DNA of 64,000 nt from Plectrocnemia conspersa (lineage: Eukaryota; Arthropoda; Insecta; Trichoptera; Polycentropodidae): the NCBI GenBank assembly GCA_009617715.1, contig VTFK01000168.1, positions 124,001 through 188,000 on the forward strand, given 5' to 3'. Below, piece by piece: positions 27,280-39,901 of the stretch; the stretch's first letter is position 1, and every line of letters starts with the position of its first letter. The translations under genes were made by a program, and so were the position numbers. A model generated the notes under the pieces. It was given only the letters and a program-made list of their open reading frames with translations, made no database searches and was not told where the DNA came from.

Positions 27280-30200
27280 CTATTCAAAAGCGAAACTGTA
27301 TAATTTATTTCCGGTCTTGAAACACAACTGGGTGACGTTAGTGTCTAAATTGCAATGCGACTCGTACAATTCGATCACGTGGTTCTGCAAAATCTCGTTC
27401 AAAATCGGCAATACAACGTTTAATTTATCTCTTTGATCGCCGACACACCATAAAAGACTCATATGTAATGACGGATCCTAAAAAAATATATAAAACATAT
27501 ACAATTGAACAGTTTAATCGAATCATATTAAATTCATATACCTTATAAAACGGCTCCAATCTAAATTCCTTCAATAGAGAATCGATTTTCGTAACAATAC
27601 TTATAAGATGATTGTGACTTGTGGCGCTGACTCTTAAGCCAAGGAAGGTTCTTGTTTTTTCTTCGTTGCAATACACGCCCAAAGTATCAAAATATATGCT
27701 AAAACTTTAACAACCGAATACATTAAAAACGCCACAGATTGTCACAAAAATAAATCGATTTACACGTAAAACTATATGCTTACTTCAGCTGTATCGTTAA
27801 TGTGTAACTTTACATATTATCGGCTTGGAAGAAGAAAACTATTATGTATTTTTTATATTTTAATACAAAACAACTGAAAAAGGTTGATATTTAAAATTAA
27901 TATAAAATCACTAGGTACCGTTTATGATTGTCTGTGTTGCCAGCCATTTCATGTAATCGATCAGAGTAAGAATTTTTTAGCCTGAAAAAAGATCTTTCTT
28001 CTATTTGTAAACGTTAGTGGAGATGAAAAGTTTCAGCTGCAGGAAAAATACGATAACCATATCACAGAAAGCTTTTACATATGAAGAGCATTTTTTTTTT
28101 ACAATTTACAAATTAATCTTTTGCTGATATATTTTGATTTAATTTTAACATACACCACATACCACATTTCTTGATTTGAAGCACAGAATTAGATGGTGGA
28201 CATATTTTAAAGCTTTAAATCTAAAGTGAGACATTAATGTCAAGAAAACATTATTACCGAGATCTAATCTAGAAATGTATTGAACTCTACAAAACAATTG
28301 CAGAAAAAGTCACATATTCATCAGTGTTTGGAACAGAGATAAAACATGACAGCAATTAAAGCCCTTCCTATCTTTATCATTGTAGATAATTTAAAGAGCT
28401 CTAGCTATGTTGGGTCATGTTCGTGGATTTTCAACTTTGGCGAGAGAATAATCTATGAATTAATCACTGTATGATTCATCGCCATAGTTGTGAAATATTT
28501 GGAACCTGCACTGGAAGTCTCTTTCTCCAAAATCTAAAGTTAAAAAGTTTTCTCGAATTTCTGTTTCATAATGACGATATTAATTGAGTGCTCGGATTAT
28601 TCTGGACAGGAACTTTTCAGAAACTGATTTATCCGGACAGTATTTTTGCAGACACTGATTATTTTGGACATAGATTATTCTGGATAAAAAAATATTTTTA
28701 ATATTATATTAAAAATAAAATTAAGGTAAACATTTGGATTGTTTTTACTTTGTGAAAAAACGTTTTATTAGTTTTTCAAAATATCCGTTGTTGGTATTAT
28801 GATTATTTTTAACTAATTAACGTCCATAAAAACGGACAATTAAATGTTAAATAAAGATTGATTAGGACTTTTTGGCAGCGGCCTTTATGAAAATGAATAG
28901 CAAATTTCGGATGTGATCAACAAATAAAAATTGTAGTGTACACAGATTCAATGCTGGCTAATTTTTTACCCACTGATTTGTGCATTTCTATTCACCAACA
29001 AAGTCATTCCCAAATATGCACCCAAAGTTTATTTTTATTACATGTATTATGATGTATTGAATATGCGGATGACAACCTCGAGCATCTTAATTACATTTTT
29101 CCATTATTGAAAGCTGCAATTTTATCTAAACAACAGAACAGTAGCGATATGTAATAAAATTAGTCCCTCGAGTAACTTCAAGCAATTTTTTTCTATTGTC
29201 TTGCCTAAATGGCCTATTTTAATTACTACAAGAATCCAGTATACTTTAACCGTGAGTATTCGAATTTGTTTCGTTTAATAAATTATATTATTATCATATA
29301 TCATATACTTCTAATTCTAATTATTATACCTTTAATTATTAATTATTATTATTTATATTATTGTATCAATAATTCATGTAGTATGCTTATTAGAAAAGAA
29401 GAAATAAAATGTTTTAAATTATGGTAGAAAATACATTTTTAATAGAAGCAAAAAATTTAAAAATTAATCACTCAGAGCTGAACCAAAAATCGTAAAAAAA
29501 AACGTTATTTTTTACGGAACGAAAACTGGAACCTAACCAATATATTTTCTTAATTGAACTGGAACGAAAACCGAAATGAAAAAATAAGGGTTTGAAGCCC
29601 TGGTTAATATTTTGGGAACACTTATCTGACAAAATTGTTTCATAATATTATTATAAAAAAATATGTTATTTCTTTAATACGCACTTAACACCTATAGTGT
29701 TATTATTATTAACCAAATTCAATAGGTTTATAATATTTTATTGCGCAATTTAAAAAAAAAATGATTTTAGGTTGTGACAATCTTCTTCCAAGCCGATAAT
29801 AAAAAATTGAGTTATCTTATTAAAAAAAAGCTCAAGAAAGTTGCTAATTAATATAAATAAGTACATGATAAGTCAGAGGAACCAAACTATTTTCAAAAAG
29901 GAAGTTTCGTATACAAAAATGTCTGTATTACAACTACTAAAATGATATTAACGTCATCTGGTTGCTCTGGCCGCAACTGTATATTATATATAAAAACCTT
30001 TCAATATTTTTCGATATTTCCTTCAATGATGAACTGAACGTAGATATCCAATGATAATTTAATATCACAGTTTTAGATAGGCTGATGTGAAAATCGTCGG
30101 AATAATTAAATTCCGATATGGTGGGACATTGTTTTTTCAGTTTCTTAATAAGAAGTGTAAACGGGACGTCTAGTATGACTGAAATAATAAATAGTATTGT

Positions 30201-30621
30201 GATTATATAATTTGGGCTATGGTGTACGTTAGGATATTATACTTACAAGGTATATAAACAAACGAAGCCCAATTGCCACGTTCGTGGGCAAAGGACCTCA
30301 CTCTTCCTCCGTGATTTTGAGGATCGTCTATATGCTTGTCAGCTTTCTCTTTCACTTCGGTTATCAAAGAAGGCAACGGATATCTATGATGAACGAAAAC
30401 AACTTTATTTAACTGTCATGTCAGCAAAATCGTTGGTAATGTATATTTTTAGGTTTGTGAGCAATCAATATAACGATATAGACATGCATTTTTAGGTTAT
30501 GGCAGTATTTTACAATTATTTGAAACGTCTTTGACCTTATATTCGGTTCAACTTCCTGATTTTCTGTATCAGATTCGGAACTGGAACAATACGCACCCAG
30601 CTGCGCAAGGCCTGACATCAT
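27280..30621 (-). CDS. USB1: USB1, U6 snRNA 3'-5' phosphodiesterase
   Basis: Five exons on the minus strand: 30536-30621, 30247-30383, 29998-30178, 27542-27698, 27280-27477; all phases agree and give 252 residues (human USB1 is 265). The N-terminus MSGLAQLGAY followed by Ser/Glu residues resembles the family's MxxLVxYxSS start. Two 2H-phosphodiesterase motifs are present: HISLSKT (His105, Ser107) and HMSLLW (His192, Ser194), with the family segments EKTRTFLGL and DPSLHMSLLWCVGD. USB1 trims the oligo(U) tail of U6 snRNA in the nucleus and leaves a terminal phosphate. Intron 3 is 2.3 kb and carries repeats. Either ATG at 30619-30621 or 30616-30618 could be used. The stop (TAG, 27280-27282) is followed in frame by ZC3H3. 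Confidence 0.93.
28594..28690. repeat. Degenerate minisatellite in USB1 intron 3
   Basis: Two 31-bp units (28597-28627 and 28628-28658) begin ATTATTCTGGACAG and ATTTATCCGGACAG and both end AxACTG. Two shortened units follow (ATTATTTTGGACAT and ATTATTCTGGATAA). The rest of the intron (27699-29997) is AT-rich and shows no coding sequence. Confidence 0.6.
29470..29603 (-). mobile_element. Possible hAT terminal fragment
   Basis: Read on the minus strand, it starts CAGGGCTTCAAACCC and continues with several CGGTTTTCGTTCC-like and GGTTCCAGTTTTCG words. This resembles the ends of some hAT elements that begin CAGGGCTTxAAACC and carry repeated AACCG words. No second end or target duplication was identified. 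Confidence 0.35.
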
Positions 30622-32275
30622 AGTGAGTTTAAATGTAACGCTACTTTGCTTGGTTATAATAGTAACACAATGACAACAAGGTTACTTTTTAAATAATATT
30701 AAATATTTTTAAATTAGTATTTTCAATTATATATAACACGTTGTTTTGTATTTTAAATTAATACTGCATAATGTAAAAAAATATTTATTATTTATGTACT
30801 TGATAATATTACTTTTCAAGATGTGAGAATTTTTTTTTGCTTTTCTGAATGCTTATAATATATAATATTATTAGTAATTTTAAAATATGTTATAGATATA
30901 AATGCAATTTTTGTAAAATTATTATAAAACAGAATTTGAATAATTAATATTAATAAAAAACTGATTTGGCATTATCAAGTACTGGTAAATGGTTCAGTAG
31001 GGTAATATAGATTATATATTACCCTACTGCATATTATAGAACATCGTTTATTGTTAAAAATTTAATTTATAAAATATTTCTGTGACAAGCTAAAATAAAA
31101 TTGTTTATAAATATTGGCATGGTATAAGTATTTTACAACTACGTCCTCAATTTAACTTGTCTAATTATTGTAAACTTCCATTGTCACAAAATTATGACTT
31201 CTGGACAGCGGCACAATTATATTTAAAACTTAATACATTTATCGAATTAAATCTTTCTACTCAATAATAATAGTAATAATTAATTACTATTGTTTAAAAA
31301 TGATGTTTTATCATTATCGATTCTGAATACGGTCCTTTTATATCCGTATTTTGCGACTTACATTGTTTAATAACATCCAGTGTTTTTTTCCGGTGTCTGA
31401 TACATTTTATTTGTTTGTTATTTTATTTTATTTCAAAACATCCAGTGTTATTTATTTATTTTTTTTGTCATGTTGTAGAAAACGAAATTTGTATCGTAAG
31501 TAAGTGAAATAATTGTAAAAACATCACAAAACCTATAAATTACAAATCTTAAAACTCCTACTCTGAAAAATGTATATCTTCGACTTGCCAACTTATTTAC
31601 GCCACCATAGATATAATGTGACTTTCACTTTGGCCTTATATGTAATTTCTATGTAATAATTCGTATGATATTTTTTAATAGTTTTTTTTTTCTAGGTTCC
31701 ACATTCAGACCAATATTTAAAATAAATATTTATTATTACAATAGATAAAAGAAACAATAAATAAATCTCCTGATTTAATATATTATTTTGTAACTTTTCC
31801 TTTTTTTATATATGCTTTATTTTATCACATTACAAAAAAATAAGCCCAAATCAAATTACTTTTCTTTTTATTTAAATACAAAATATTATCTACATTACTA
31901 TATATCATATAATATTAAGAACAAAACACTTTAAATTTATAAAATATAAATATTTTCAACATACAAAAAGAAAGATCAAAAACCAAATTAAATTCAAGTA
32001 ATTGTTGATGCGTATGCAAAATTTAATACTATACACATAAAAAATGTAATCACAGTTATAAAAAGATCAAACAGTTTATACTATAATATGTACATTCTTA
32101 AATATTTAGTAAACATTTGAAAAAATAGTTGCACATCAAAAAGTAATATATTTAAATATTAGTTTAACAATATATAAACACTTTTTCAAATGTAGTACAT
32201 TAGTTTAATTGATTTGCAGATTTAATCTACTTTATGATCAATAACATGATACCCAAATTTTTGCCTAATATCAAT
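30622..32275. other. Intergenic; no gene
   Basis: This is AT-rich sequence between the USB1 5' end and the RNF146 stop. It holds the 35-bp hairpin at 30995-31029 and probably the RNF146 3' UTR toward 32275. Open frames are short and featureless. Confidence 0.5.
30995..31029. repeat. Perfect 15-bp inverted repeat (hairpin)
   Basis: CAGTAGGGTAATATA and TATATTACCCTACTG flank a 5-nt spacer (GATTA). The arms are exact complements. It begins CAG and ends CTG like a collapsed transposon end, but no target duplication flanks it. Confidence 0.85.
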
Positions 32276-33216
32276 TTAGATATTATTTTCGTTATCGTCT
32301 ATATTTGAATTTTGTTCGATTAAGCCCATCACAGTATCGAGACTCAACGACCTTATCTGTTGCGCTATATTCACACACGCAGTGACGACTGTAGGTTCTT
32401 CCTCAGCGGCGGGCGTCTCAGGAGTTGATTTATTTTCCAAATGCTCGGTCTTCATCCTTATACCGGCGACGCCTTTCGACGGAACCGCAATAGAATCCTT
32501 CTTGATTCGCCTCCTTCTCAGAGGATCGTTTCTTCTGTATTGAAACATGGATTCAAAGTCAATAACGTACAAGAAGCCGGCGATCAAAAGTTCGCAATTG
32601 CGCACTCCACTCTGAAACGCTTGATTCAATTCGCTATTTGTGCGCAGATCGTATTTCCACCAACCTGAAATTTTACTTAATATTTATAATATCAAAATAG
32701 GTCCGATTAAATTAAACAATATGTTTACCATTTCTTCCTTCATAAAACCACTGATATTCATTATCATTCAGCTCTTCTTCTTCATAATCCATATCAATGA
32801 GTTTAGGATTCTTTAAGAAATCACATGGAATTTCTTGTCTACACATAGCACATCTTTTGCTTTGATTTGCTACACCCTATAAATGTAAAATAATATTATT
32901 GACACCGCGGTCTTTTCTTAAATTGTATTTATTAAATACCTTGACACAGAGAAAGCAAAATATATGTCCGCATGGTAATTCGGTTGGATGAATACACGTT
33001 TGTAAGCAAACTGCACATTCTAGAACGCCTAAAAATATATTATAGTCAAAATACATCACAAAATAAACAAACCAGAATATTAATAATTAATAAATCATAT
33101 CGACGTGAAATGTATAATATTATATAAAATTAACGAGCATTCATACAAGTAGAGCAGTTAGCTATATTTGAAGACTTTTATAAATATTACTTACTATGAA
33201 TATTCGTAGTGTCCAT
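32276..33216 (-). CDS. RNF146: RNF146/Iduna-type RING-WWE E3 ubiquitin ligase
   Basis: Four exons: 33195-33216, 32940-33028, 32729-32876, 32276-32664; phases agree and give 215 residues. A RING-HC finger spans about residues 12-53 (CAVC, then CGHIFCFLC, then CAMC). A WWE domain spans about residues 75-140, with QWFYEGRN and WWKYD and the closing [20 protein letters not shown]146 recognises iso-ADP-ribose in poly-ADP-ribosylated proteins through WWE and ubiquitylates them; in flies it drives turnover of tankyrase targets such as Axin. A basic run (RRRRIKKDS) follows the WWE domain, then a short acidic tail. The protein is much shorter than vertebrate RNF146 and I see no canonical tankyrase-binding hexapeptide in the tail. 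The first coding exon is only 22 nt. Confidence 0.92.
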
Positions 33217-34473
33217 ATTGATTATTTGTCAAGTCATATGCGTTTCTAAAAAGTGTGTGAATTCTTCAATTACAGTTTTTACGCAAATTTTGACAGCCAC
33301 GACGCACTGCTACCGCGATGAATTACAGTGGAGGGTTTGGTACATAACAAATGTGCTTTGTCTCTTTCTAACAAAAGCATTATTGCATTCGTCTCTCTCC
33401 CTCTCACTCGTAGAAAGATGATTCTGTGCTGCCATAAGTAAAATTATTCACACAAAAACCAAATTATTATTTTTTAATTTAGTTATAATTCTATTCAAAA
33501 TGTTATTATTATTTGCTTAAACAAACCATTAATAAAATAATATCCTACAAGACAAAATAATCACTCTCGTTAATTACGAAATGCAGAACTATCTAAGTGA
33601 TTCGATTTAAAATCGTTTGAAATATCATAAATATTGATTTTTTGTATAATTAACTGGTTTATATGTAACCTAACCAGTGATGGTATGCGCTGCGGCTATG
33701 GGCTGTAGTCTTACCAGTATAAAATGAAATATTACAACTGTTCCTGTTTTAAATATTTTTATTAATATAACTTAGTTAATTGTTTACATGTTAATAATAC
33801 GAAAGTGAACAGTAAACAAGGCACCACCGCAGTTGTATATCCGTCAAAGTCCACACACAGAATGTGCTGCCGTCACGTAAGTGTTACCAAGTTTGCTGCC
33901 AAGTTATGGCCCCTTATGAATGGGTATTTTATAGAGTACGTATTTTAGTTTAATTATGAATATTTGTCCAATCTTTCAACTATTATTGCTGCAGCCGCAC
34001 CACTATAAATTCTTACGGACCGCTACTACACCGGTCGCAAAATGGATAAAAATATTAACTATGAACGTCCCGTTGCAATCACTTAATAAAAATTGAAAAA
34101 TATTTTTTTTATTAAATATTATTGCTTAGTTTGCAAACAAATTTATGAAATGTAAAAAAAAGTCTAGTGCTCCACTATTTGAGCTAATTAAAAATGACTG
34201 AAATTATACACAATGAGTGATTTTTAAAATACTTATATATTTCTATATCGAGCTGTCTATGATGATTCAACTGATTTTAAAATTGGCAACATTGTTGTAA
34301 AAACATTAAACTAACTTTTTATTTATTAAAAATGAAATCATTAGGGAAAAATGACGTTATTCTATATTAGCTCGTTCTACAGCAGTTTCGAGAACACGGA
34401 TGTGTGGAATATGGCAACATTATCTCCATGTGTGCAACAAACGTCGCCCAGATAGTGACCTGGCAACATTGCG
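33217..34473. other. Head-to-head interval between RNF146 and RAB5IF
   Basis: The two genes diverge from this 1.26-kb interval, so it should hold both promoters. No coding sequence is seen. Less AT-rich patches occur at 33660-33720, 33830-33930 and 33995-34040; I do not recognise them. Confidence 0.4.
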
Positions 34474-35999
34474 ATGAGCGAGGCGCGCCGCGTCTCCCCT
34501 TGGACCAGGGCTCTGGCGGCCCGTTCTGAATGGCCCGACAAAGTAATTATTTCTAGACGCTTACGAGGACAATTCTTTCGTTTCTTTTTCACTTGAAATA
34601 TCGGAAAACGTCCGAGTTTTGTATGTAGAGACCGCGGCCGTAAATAGGTCGTACCTATCCGAATTGGACGGGTTCAATTGATAAAAATACATATTTTCAT
34701 TAATAATTACTTTCATATTATCAAGTATAATTTATTGTTTGAGATTTAGATTCATGTTAATTGGATTTGTTCCTCAAGTATATTTTGATATAGAATAAAA
34801 CAGGGGTCAGCATACTGTTTGTATCAATATTAAAGGATCACGACAGATTATAGATATATTTTACAAAAATAAGTGTCATTTTATTAATGAAAGTGAAAAT
34901 GTTGTGATATGCTAAACAATGAGCCCGTCAATTGCGAACTCCTAAATAAATGTAAAATAATAATAGTATAATTACAGTAGTGTGAAATAAAAAGGCATCA
35001 TTTTTTATAACAGCAACAAATGAATTGTATGAATTTAAAACAATAACTGACCAATTAATATAAATTGTAACCCATAAAATATGAGCCTTTTGTAACTAAA
35101 GATATGTTTTAAACTATTACACATAAAAAATAAATTAAAACTAATAACAAATAAGTATTAATTTATTTAATCTTATCTTTACTTACTTACTATTTTTACT
35201 GTCTGATAACGAGAGCATCACTCTTCCTGATTCTAAAACAATCCAGCTTTTATGTCGATTGGCACATTTCATACGTGTTTGATGCATTTCTTTGGTCAAT
35301 AATTGTTTTTTTTGCATGTATGAAACTGCATACACCCCCTACCCTAAACCAAATATAAGTTGTCCACATTTATATATTTATTACATGTTTCGAAAATACT
35401 CACATATTTTAACATTTTCTTTAAAACTATATATATAAATTCTGTATTACTTCGAGAAGCAATGTGTTTTTTGCACACTGGCAGCTATTTTGTGCTGTTG
35501 CAGTCATAATATGCAATATTATTATTAGATACTTTTTTAATAATTGTGTCACAAATTTCATAATACATTTTGTTCGCAGGAAGAATTTTTAGATGTCATA
35601 TATTGGGCGAGGCAAGCGATAGGAATTATTCTTGGCTTCGCTTGGGGAATTATACCGCTTAAGGGACTTATAGGGCTTCTTCTGTAAGTTGAAAAAATCC
35701 CTCGCTACAGTACTATGCGTTACGATCTTATTGTAAAATTTGAGATAAACTTTCAGATTTGTAATAGTAAATGCCGGAGTAATTTACATGTACGTATCAA
35801 ACTATCAAAATATTGACGAAGAAGAATACGGCGGGATTTGGGAGCTCACGAAGGAAGGATTTATGACATCGTTTGCAGGATTCCTTGTACGTATCAATAA
35901 AATGCTATTTTTACAAATATAAAATTATTAATGTAACGTTTATATTTTCAGGTAACATGGATAATCATGTACACGGGGTTACACTACGATTCCTTATGA
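34474..35999 (+). CDS. RAB5IF: RAB5IF / OPTI (C20orf24) ER membrane protein
   Basis: Exons 34474-34542, 35580-35683, 35757-35886, 35952-35999 (TGA); all in phase, 116 residues. The first exon encodes a short basic N-terminus ending SEWPDK, which joins EEFLDVIYW of exon 2, a very conserved family junction. Three hydrophobic segments follow: IIGLILGF-like, GLLLFVIVNAGVIYMYV, and GFLVTWIIMYTGLHYD. The hallmark loop IDEEEYGG...WELTKEGFMTSFA is intact. The family (Rab5-interacting factor, also OPTI) is the obligate partner of the TMCO1 insertase in the ER multipass translocon. Length and motifs match the human protein. An AATAAA at 36041-36046 lies 42 bases after the stop. Confidence 0.93.
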
Positions 36000-36040
36000 A
36001 ATATACATTAATTTTTTATTTATATATTTATCTACTTGTA

Positions 36041-36046
36041 AATAAA
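36041..36046 (+). terminator. Polyadenylation signal of RAB5IF
   Basis: AATAAA (within AATAAATAAATAG) lies 42 nt after the RAB5IF stop, in the 181-bp interval before the convergent OSGEP stop. The placement makes it the likely cleavage signal. Confidence 0.6.
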
Positions 36047-36180
36047 TAAATAGACGATAAGTGTTTTTCTTTCTTTAATTCTGTTGTTATTCCGTTAAAG
36101 ACTTGAAAATATATGTTATTATTAACAAAATATATACAATTGAACATTTCTGAATGTGATCAGTGAACGTTTTTCTTTAT

Positions 36181-37530
36181 TCAACTTCTCCACGTCACCA
36201 ATACCTGGTCCGTTCTGAATCTTTGAGTGACCTTCGTTTCTATCCAGGGTGTGCTTTTTCTGCCGTTGCTTTTGTACTCTAACAAGCCCGCCCATGCGAT
36301 CATGGCTCCGTTGTCGATGCAGAAACGTTCGTCTGTGGCAAACAACGTGGCGTTTCTCTCTTTGCACATTTGTTCCATCATTTCTTGGAGGCGCTCGTTG
36401 CATCCGACGCCACCGACGATGAGTACCTAATAAGAATTAATTTTTTTATTTACAGACAAATAATCATTATTCGTATGTAAAATATACTAGTGAAAAAATC
36501 CTCACTTCAGTAGAATTGCATTGTGACATGGCTCTTTCTGTAGTTTCGACGAGCATTGCAAAAAGAGTCTCCTGAAGCGAATAACAAAGATCTTCCGCTG
36601 ACCATTTTGTCCCTATATTTTTAGCTTTTTCTTCGATAAACGATAAAATTCCAGAAAAGCTAACGTCCATTCCTGAAATATATAATTTATGTAAATAAAA
36701 ACATCGAATTGGGGCGAGAGAGAAACCGTCGTACCTTTAACAACATAAGGCAAAGCGATGTATTTCTTTCCTTTCTTTGCCAGTTGCTCTATATTGTATC
36801 CTGGGCTCGGATCGTTAGATAGCTTCAATATTCTCGCAAATCTATCGTTTAAAATGATATTAAAATAAAATGTCGATTGAATTGTATATTATTAAATAAA
36901 CAAATCACCTATCTAAACAATTCCCAATGGCGATATCTATAGTTTCGCCAAATATTTTATAGCTTTTTTGAGAATAAGCAATAATCTGCGTATTACCACC
37001 GCTCACGTATAAAACTGTTGGATTATTCGCATTCGTGATTAACCTTCCCATTTCAATATCTGTAATACGCAACGGCTTATTATTGAATCAACATTTAGCA
37101 TATGTGAGTTTGAAATTACGTCCAATGCAGTGATTCACAGCCATAATTGGTAAATTCCACAACTGCGCTATTGTTCTTGCCACGAGGGCGCACGTATGGA
37201 GAGGAGCGCCCATTCCTGGCCCTTTTGTATAACTAATTAGTGTAACTTCTTCAGCTTCTACGCCGGCTTCTTTCATAGCTTCGTTGAGAAGCTCTAAGAT
37301 GTTTTTCCTGTGATGCACGGCAGTTTCGTTCGGCAGAAAACCTATCAAGATCGTCATTATTAACGATTCGTTTATTAACGATAACGATAAACGTACGTAC
37401 CTTCGCCAGGCGGCGTGATGTAAGTCCTTCGTACGTTTGCAAGGACTTCGCTTTCTCTCATTATTCCTATTCCGAGTTTATTAGCACTGCCTTCGAAACC
37501 GATTGAAACGATCTTGTTTTCGTTGAACAT
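36181..37530 (-). CDS. OSGEP: OSGEP/Kae1, tRNA N6-threonylcarbamoyladenosine transferase
   Basis: Six exons: 37401-37530, 37120-37341, 36909-37059, 36735-36841, 36506-36672, 36181-36426; phases agree and give 340 residues (human 335). It transfers threonylcarbamoyl to A37 of ANN-decoding tRNAs within the KEOPS complex. Family signatures: [12 protein letters not shown] near the N-terminus; the metal-binding His pair in [53 protein letters not shown]; and [10 protein letters not shown] with [13 protein letters not shown] at the C-terminus. No inactivating change is seen. Several introns are under 100 nt. The gene converges on RAB5IF, leaving 181 bp between stops, and faces Armitage head-to-head across 2.4 kb. 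Confidence 0.96.
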
Positions 37531-38032
37531 TTTCACTGTTAATACTATATAAATAAGTCCTATGAGTTTTGAATCATTTCTTGCGTATAACTTAGGTTAT
37601 GTTGTTTGATATTCGACTGACAGTAACGTGTTGCCCATACAACAACCCAAATGAGAACTTAGATAATTATAAATTAAATAATAAATAAATCTATTCGGCT
37701 GAATAGATTAATATAATTTATTAGGTATAAATAATGACCGTGTTTTGAATATGAAAAAAAAATAAATTGAAAATGTAACTATTGTTTATTATTTTTTTTA
37801 TTTAACAAAAATGGTAACATAATTTGCCTAGAGTAGTGGTTTTAAAACTTAGGCGTGCGCTTTTCTAAGTTTTAAAACCGCTTTCTAAAAATAATAAAAT
37901 TATTTTACAATTTATAAAAGAAGATACTGAATCATATGCAAAAGATTTGTGACATATTACGCTTGCTAATAATAAAATTAGAAAAGGAATTGATGGTTTG
38001 ATTTTTGATATCAGCTAGTTTCTCGACTGCAT
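37531..38032. other. OSGEP upstream region with a 15-bp hairpin
   Basis: The proximal part should be the OSGEP promoter. GGTTTTAAAACTTAG (37838-37852) and CTAAGTTTTAAAACC (37865-37879) are exact inverted repeats around a 12-nt loop, probably the relic of a transposon end. Confidence 0.5.
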
Positions 38033-39130
38033 ACAGGACCGGCCTGAGGGGCAGGTTGTACGGGCAGTCCACTAATTACTCCGAAGCTGGGCAGCAAGTT
38101 TTTCAACAACAATTTCCGTGACCACATTTTTTAGCTTTCGTAGCTATCTGCCCTCCTTTAACTTCCTCGGACAAGAAATTCCGAGATGGATTTCATTTTG
38201 CAACTCAATTTTTGGAAAAGCCATGTACAGTGAACTAATTTTGTATAAACTACATTTTCTATGCAAATTACATAAAATGGAATAACTGCATAGAGTTCAT
38301 AGTCAATATCAGGCCTATAAGCGTTAGTTAAAATTAGTCACTTAAAAGCTAGATTGTTTGAAAAGTTGAGTGGAGATATGAAAGCTAAATATACTTCACT
38401 TTTATATCATATTGTAAGGTGCGTTAGCTAGCTTGTGCAGCAATGCTTCAAATAGCATTCATACTTGAACGAAAATTTTCTTAAAAAAAATCTTTTATAA
38501 AAACTACATAGAAGAAGCAATTCTTTTAGGAACGATGAATTTATTTTAAAAGTTACCTATTTAGTTTAAATATTAAGAAAATTGAGTGACATAAATGCAA
38601 CAACGCAAAAACCACAAATGCAACCACTGATTTAAAAGGACAAAGTAAAAGCAATCTCAGATTACAAAAAAGTATGTTTTCAACATGTTCTCGCTTTAAA
38701 ATGACTTCTGCCCCAAAAATGACACTGAAGTAAACAAAAAATATTTTACTGAACATTTGCATGGCTTGATCATGCACTTTTTACATTATTTCAATGATCT
38801 GGATTTTAAAAAATCGCAACGTATGCAGAATATATTTGCCGATGAAAGCATGATTTGGATCGACAATTTTCGATAATCAACTGTTACTTCATTGAAACAA
38901 AAAAATTGAACAAACTTTAGTTTAATTTTAGTCGAATCAAAGTGAATGTGTTTTAAAAGACTTAACAATAAAATTAAAAACATAAAAAATATTTAATTCT
39001 ACTGATACAGCTCTAAAATGTATTTATCTTTGTGACTACAAGGCATCAACAACAATCATCGTTAGAATTTATTTGCTGTTATCATGAACAACAATATTTC
39101 GTTATTTAGAGGTGAAAGCCATACGATCTA
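38033..39130 (+). pseudogene. Probable decayed hAT-type transposon remnant
   Basis: The left boundary CAGGACCGGCCTGAGG looks like a hAT terminus. Plus-strand reading with stops and shifts gives weak matches to hAT transposase C-terminal parts, such as HYFNDLDF..WIDNF near 38785-38870 and ALKCIYLCDY near 39010-39045. No right end or target duplication was found. The call is tentative; the alternative is unrelated non-coding DNA. Confidence 0.3.
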
Positions 39131-39901
39131 AATAATTACCTAACACTGAAAAAAAAAGGTGCCTTTTTTTTTTTTTTTTCAGTTATATAAATACAAAATT
39201 ATTTTAGCTTAAGTTGAAGCACGCTAATGAAAACGACTCGATGATAAGTGGAGCCCATTACATCTGGTAACAAAATAGGCAACCAGTGTAACAATATATT
39301 TTTGAAAATATGTAAAAAAAATTTTGTTACTGTTATAAAGCAAAAATGAGGGTAAAATTCAATTTATGTTATTTTACAACCGTTTAAAAACGTAATGATT
39401 TACAAAATCGGCCATCCGAAATTGAAAATGGTATATAGGTAAAATTTTAACAATGGCAACATTATTCAATTCACGGCGCCTAACTGTCATGGCGAGTGAT
39501 ACGAATCCCTGCGAGTATTCGAGCCTAACAGCCAAAAGTTGCAACAGGAGCAGACATTTAACTCACGTAAAACATTTTCTTTCACACAAGTTTTGTTTTA
39601 TACTTTTACCCATTAATAAACTAGAGTTTAACTCACTTGATAAAAATTGATGCGTTTGCTATAATAGCTTTAGTTTATAACAATTTACAATACTTGAATA
39701 CAATTGCAAGTAATTGATACTTGGAGTTTTTTATTTATTTACAGTGATATAAATGTATATTTTATTTATAAGTACATGTTTAGAATCTGACGGTTATTTT
39801 ATATTTTCTAACCTCACTTTTACACTTAGGTGTTTTTTTGTTGATTGGCAGAAATTTGACGACTGCGGTTCTCTTGGGCACTCTCTTAGAAACGCACTAA
39901 A
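39131..39901. other. Upstream region of Armitage
   Basis: No coding exon is recognised. A poly(T) run lies at 39165-39180. A slightly GC-richer stretch at 39453-39570 may hold the promoter or a 5' untranslated exon. Confidence 0.35.
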
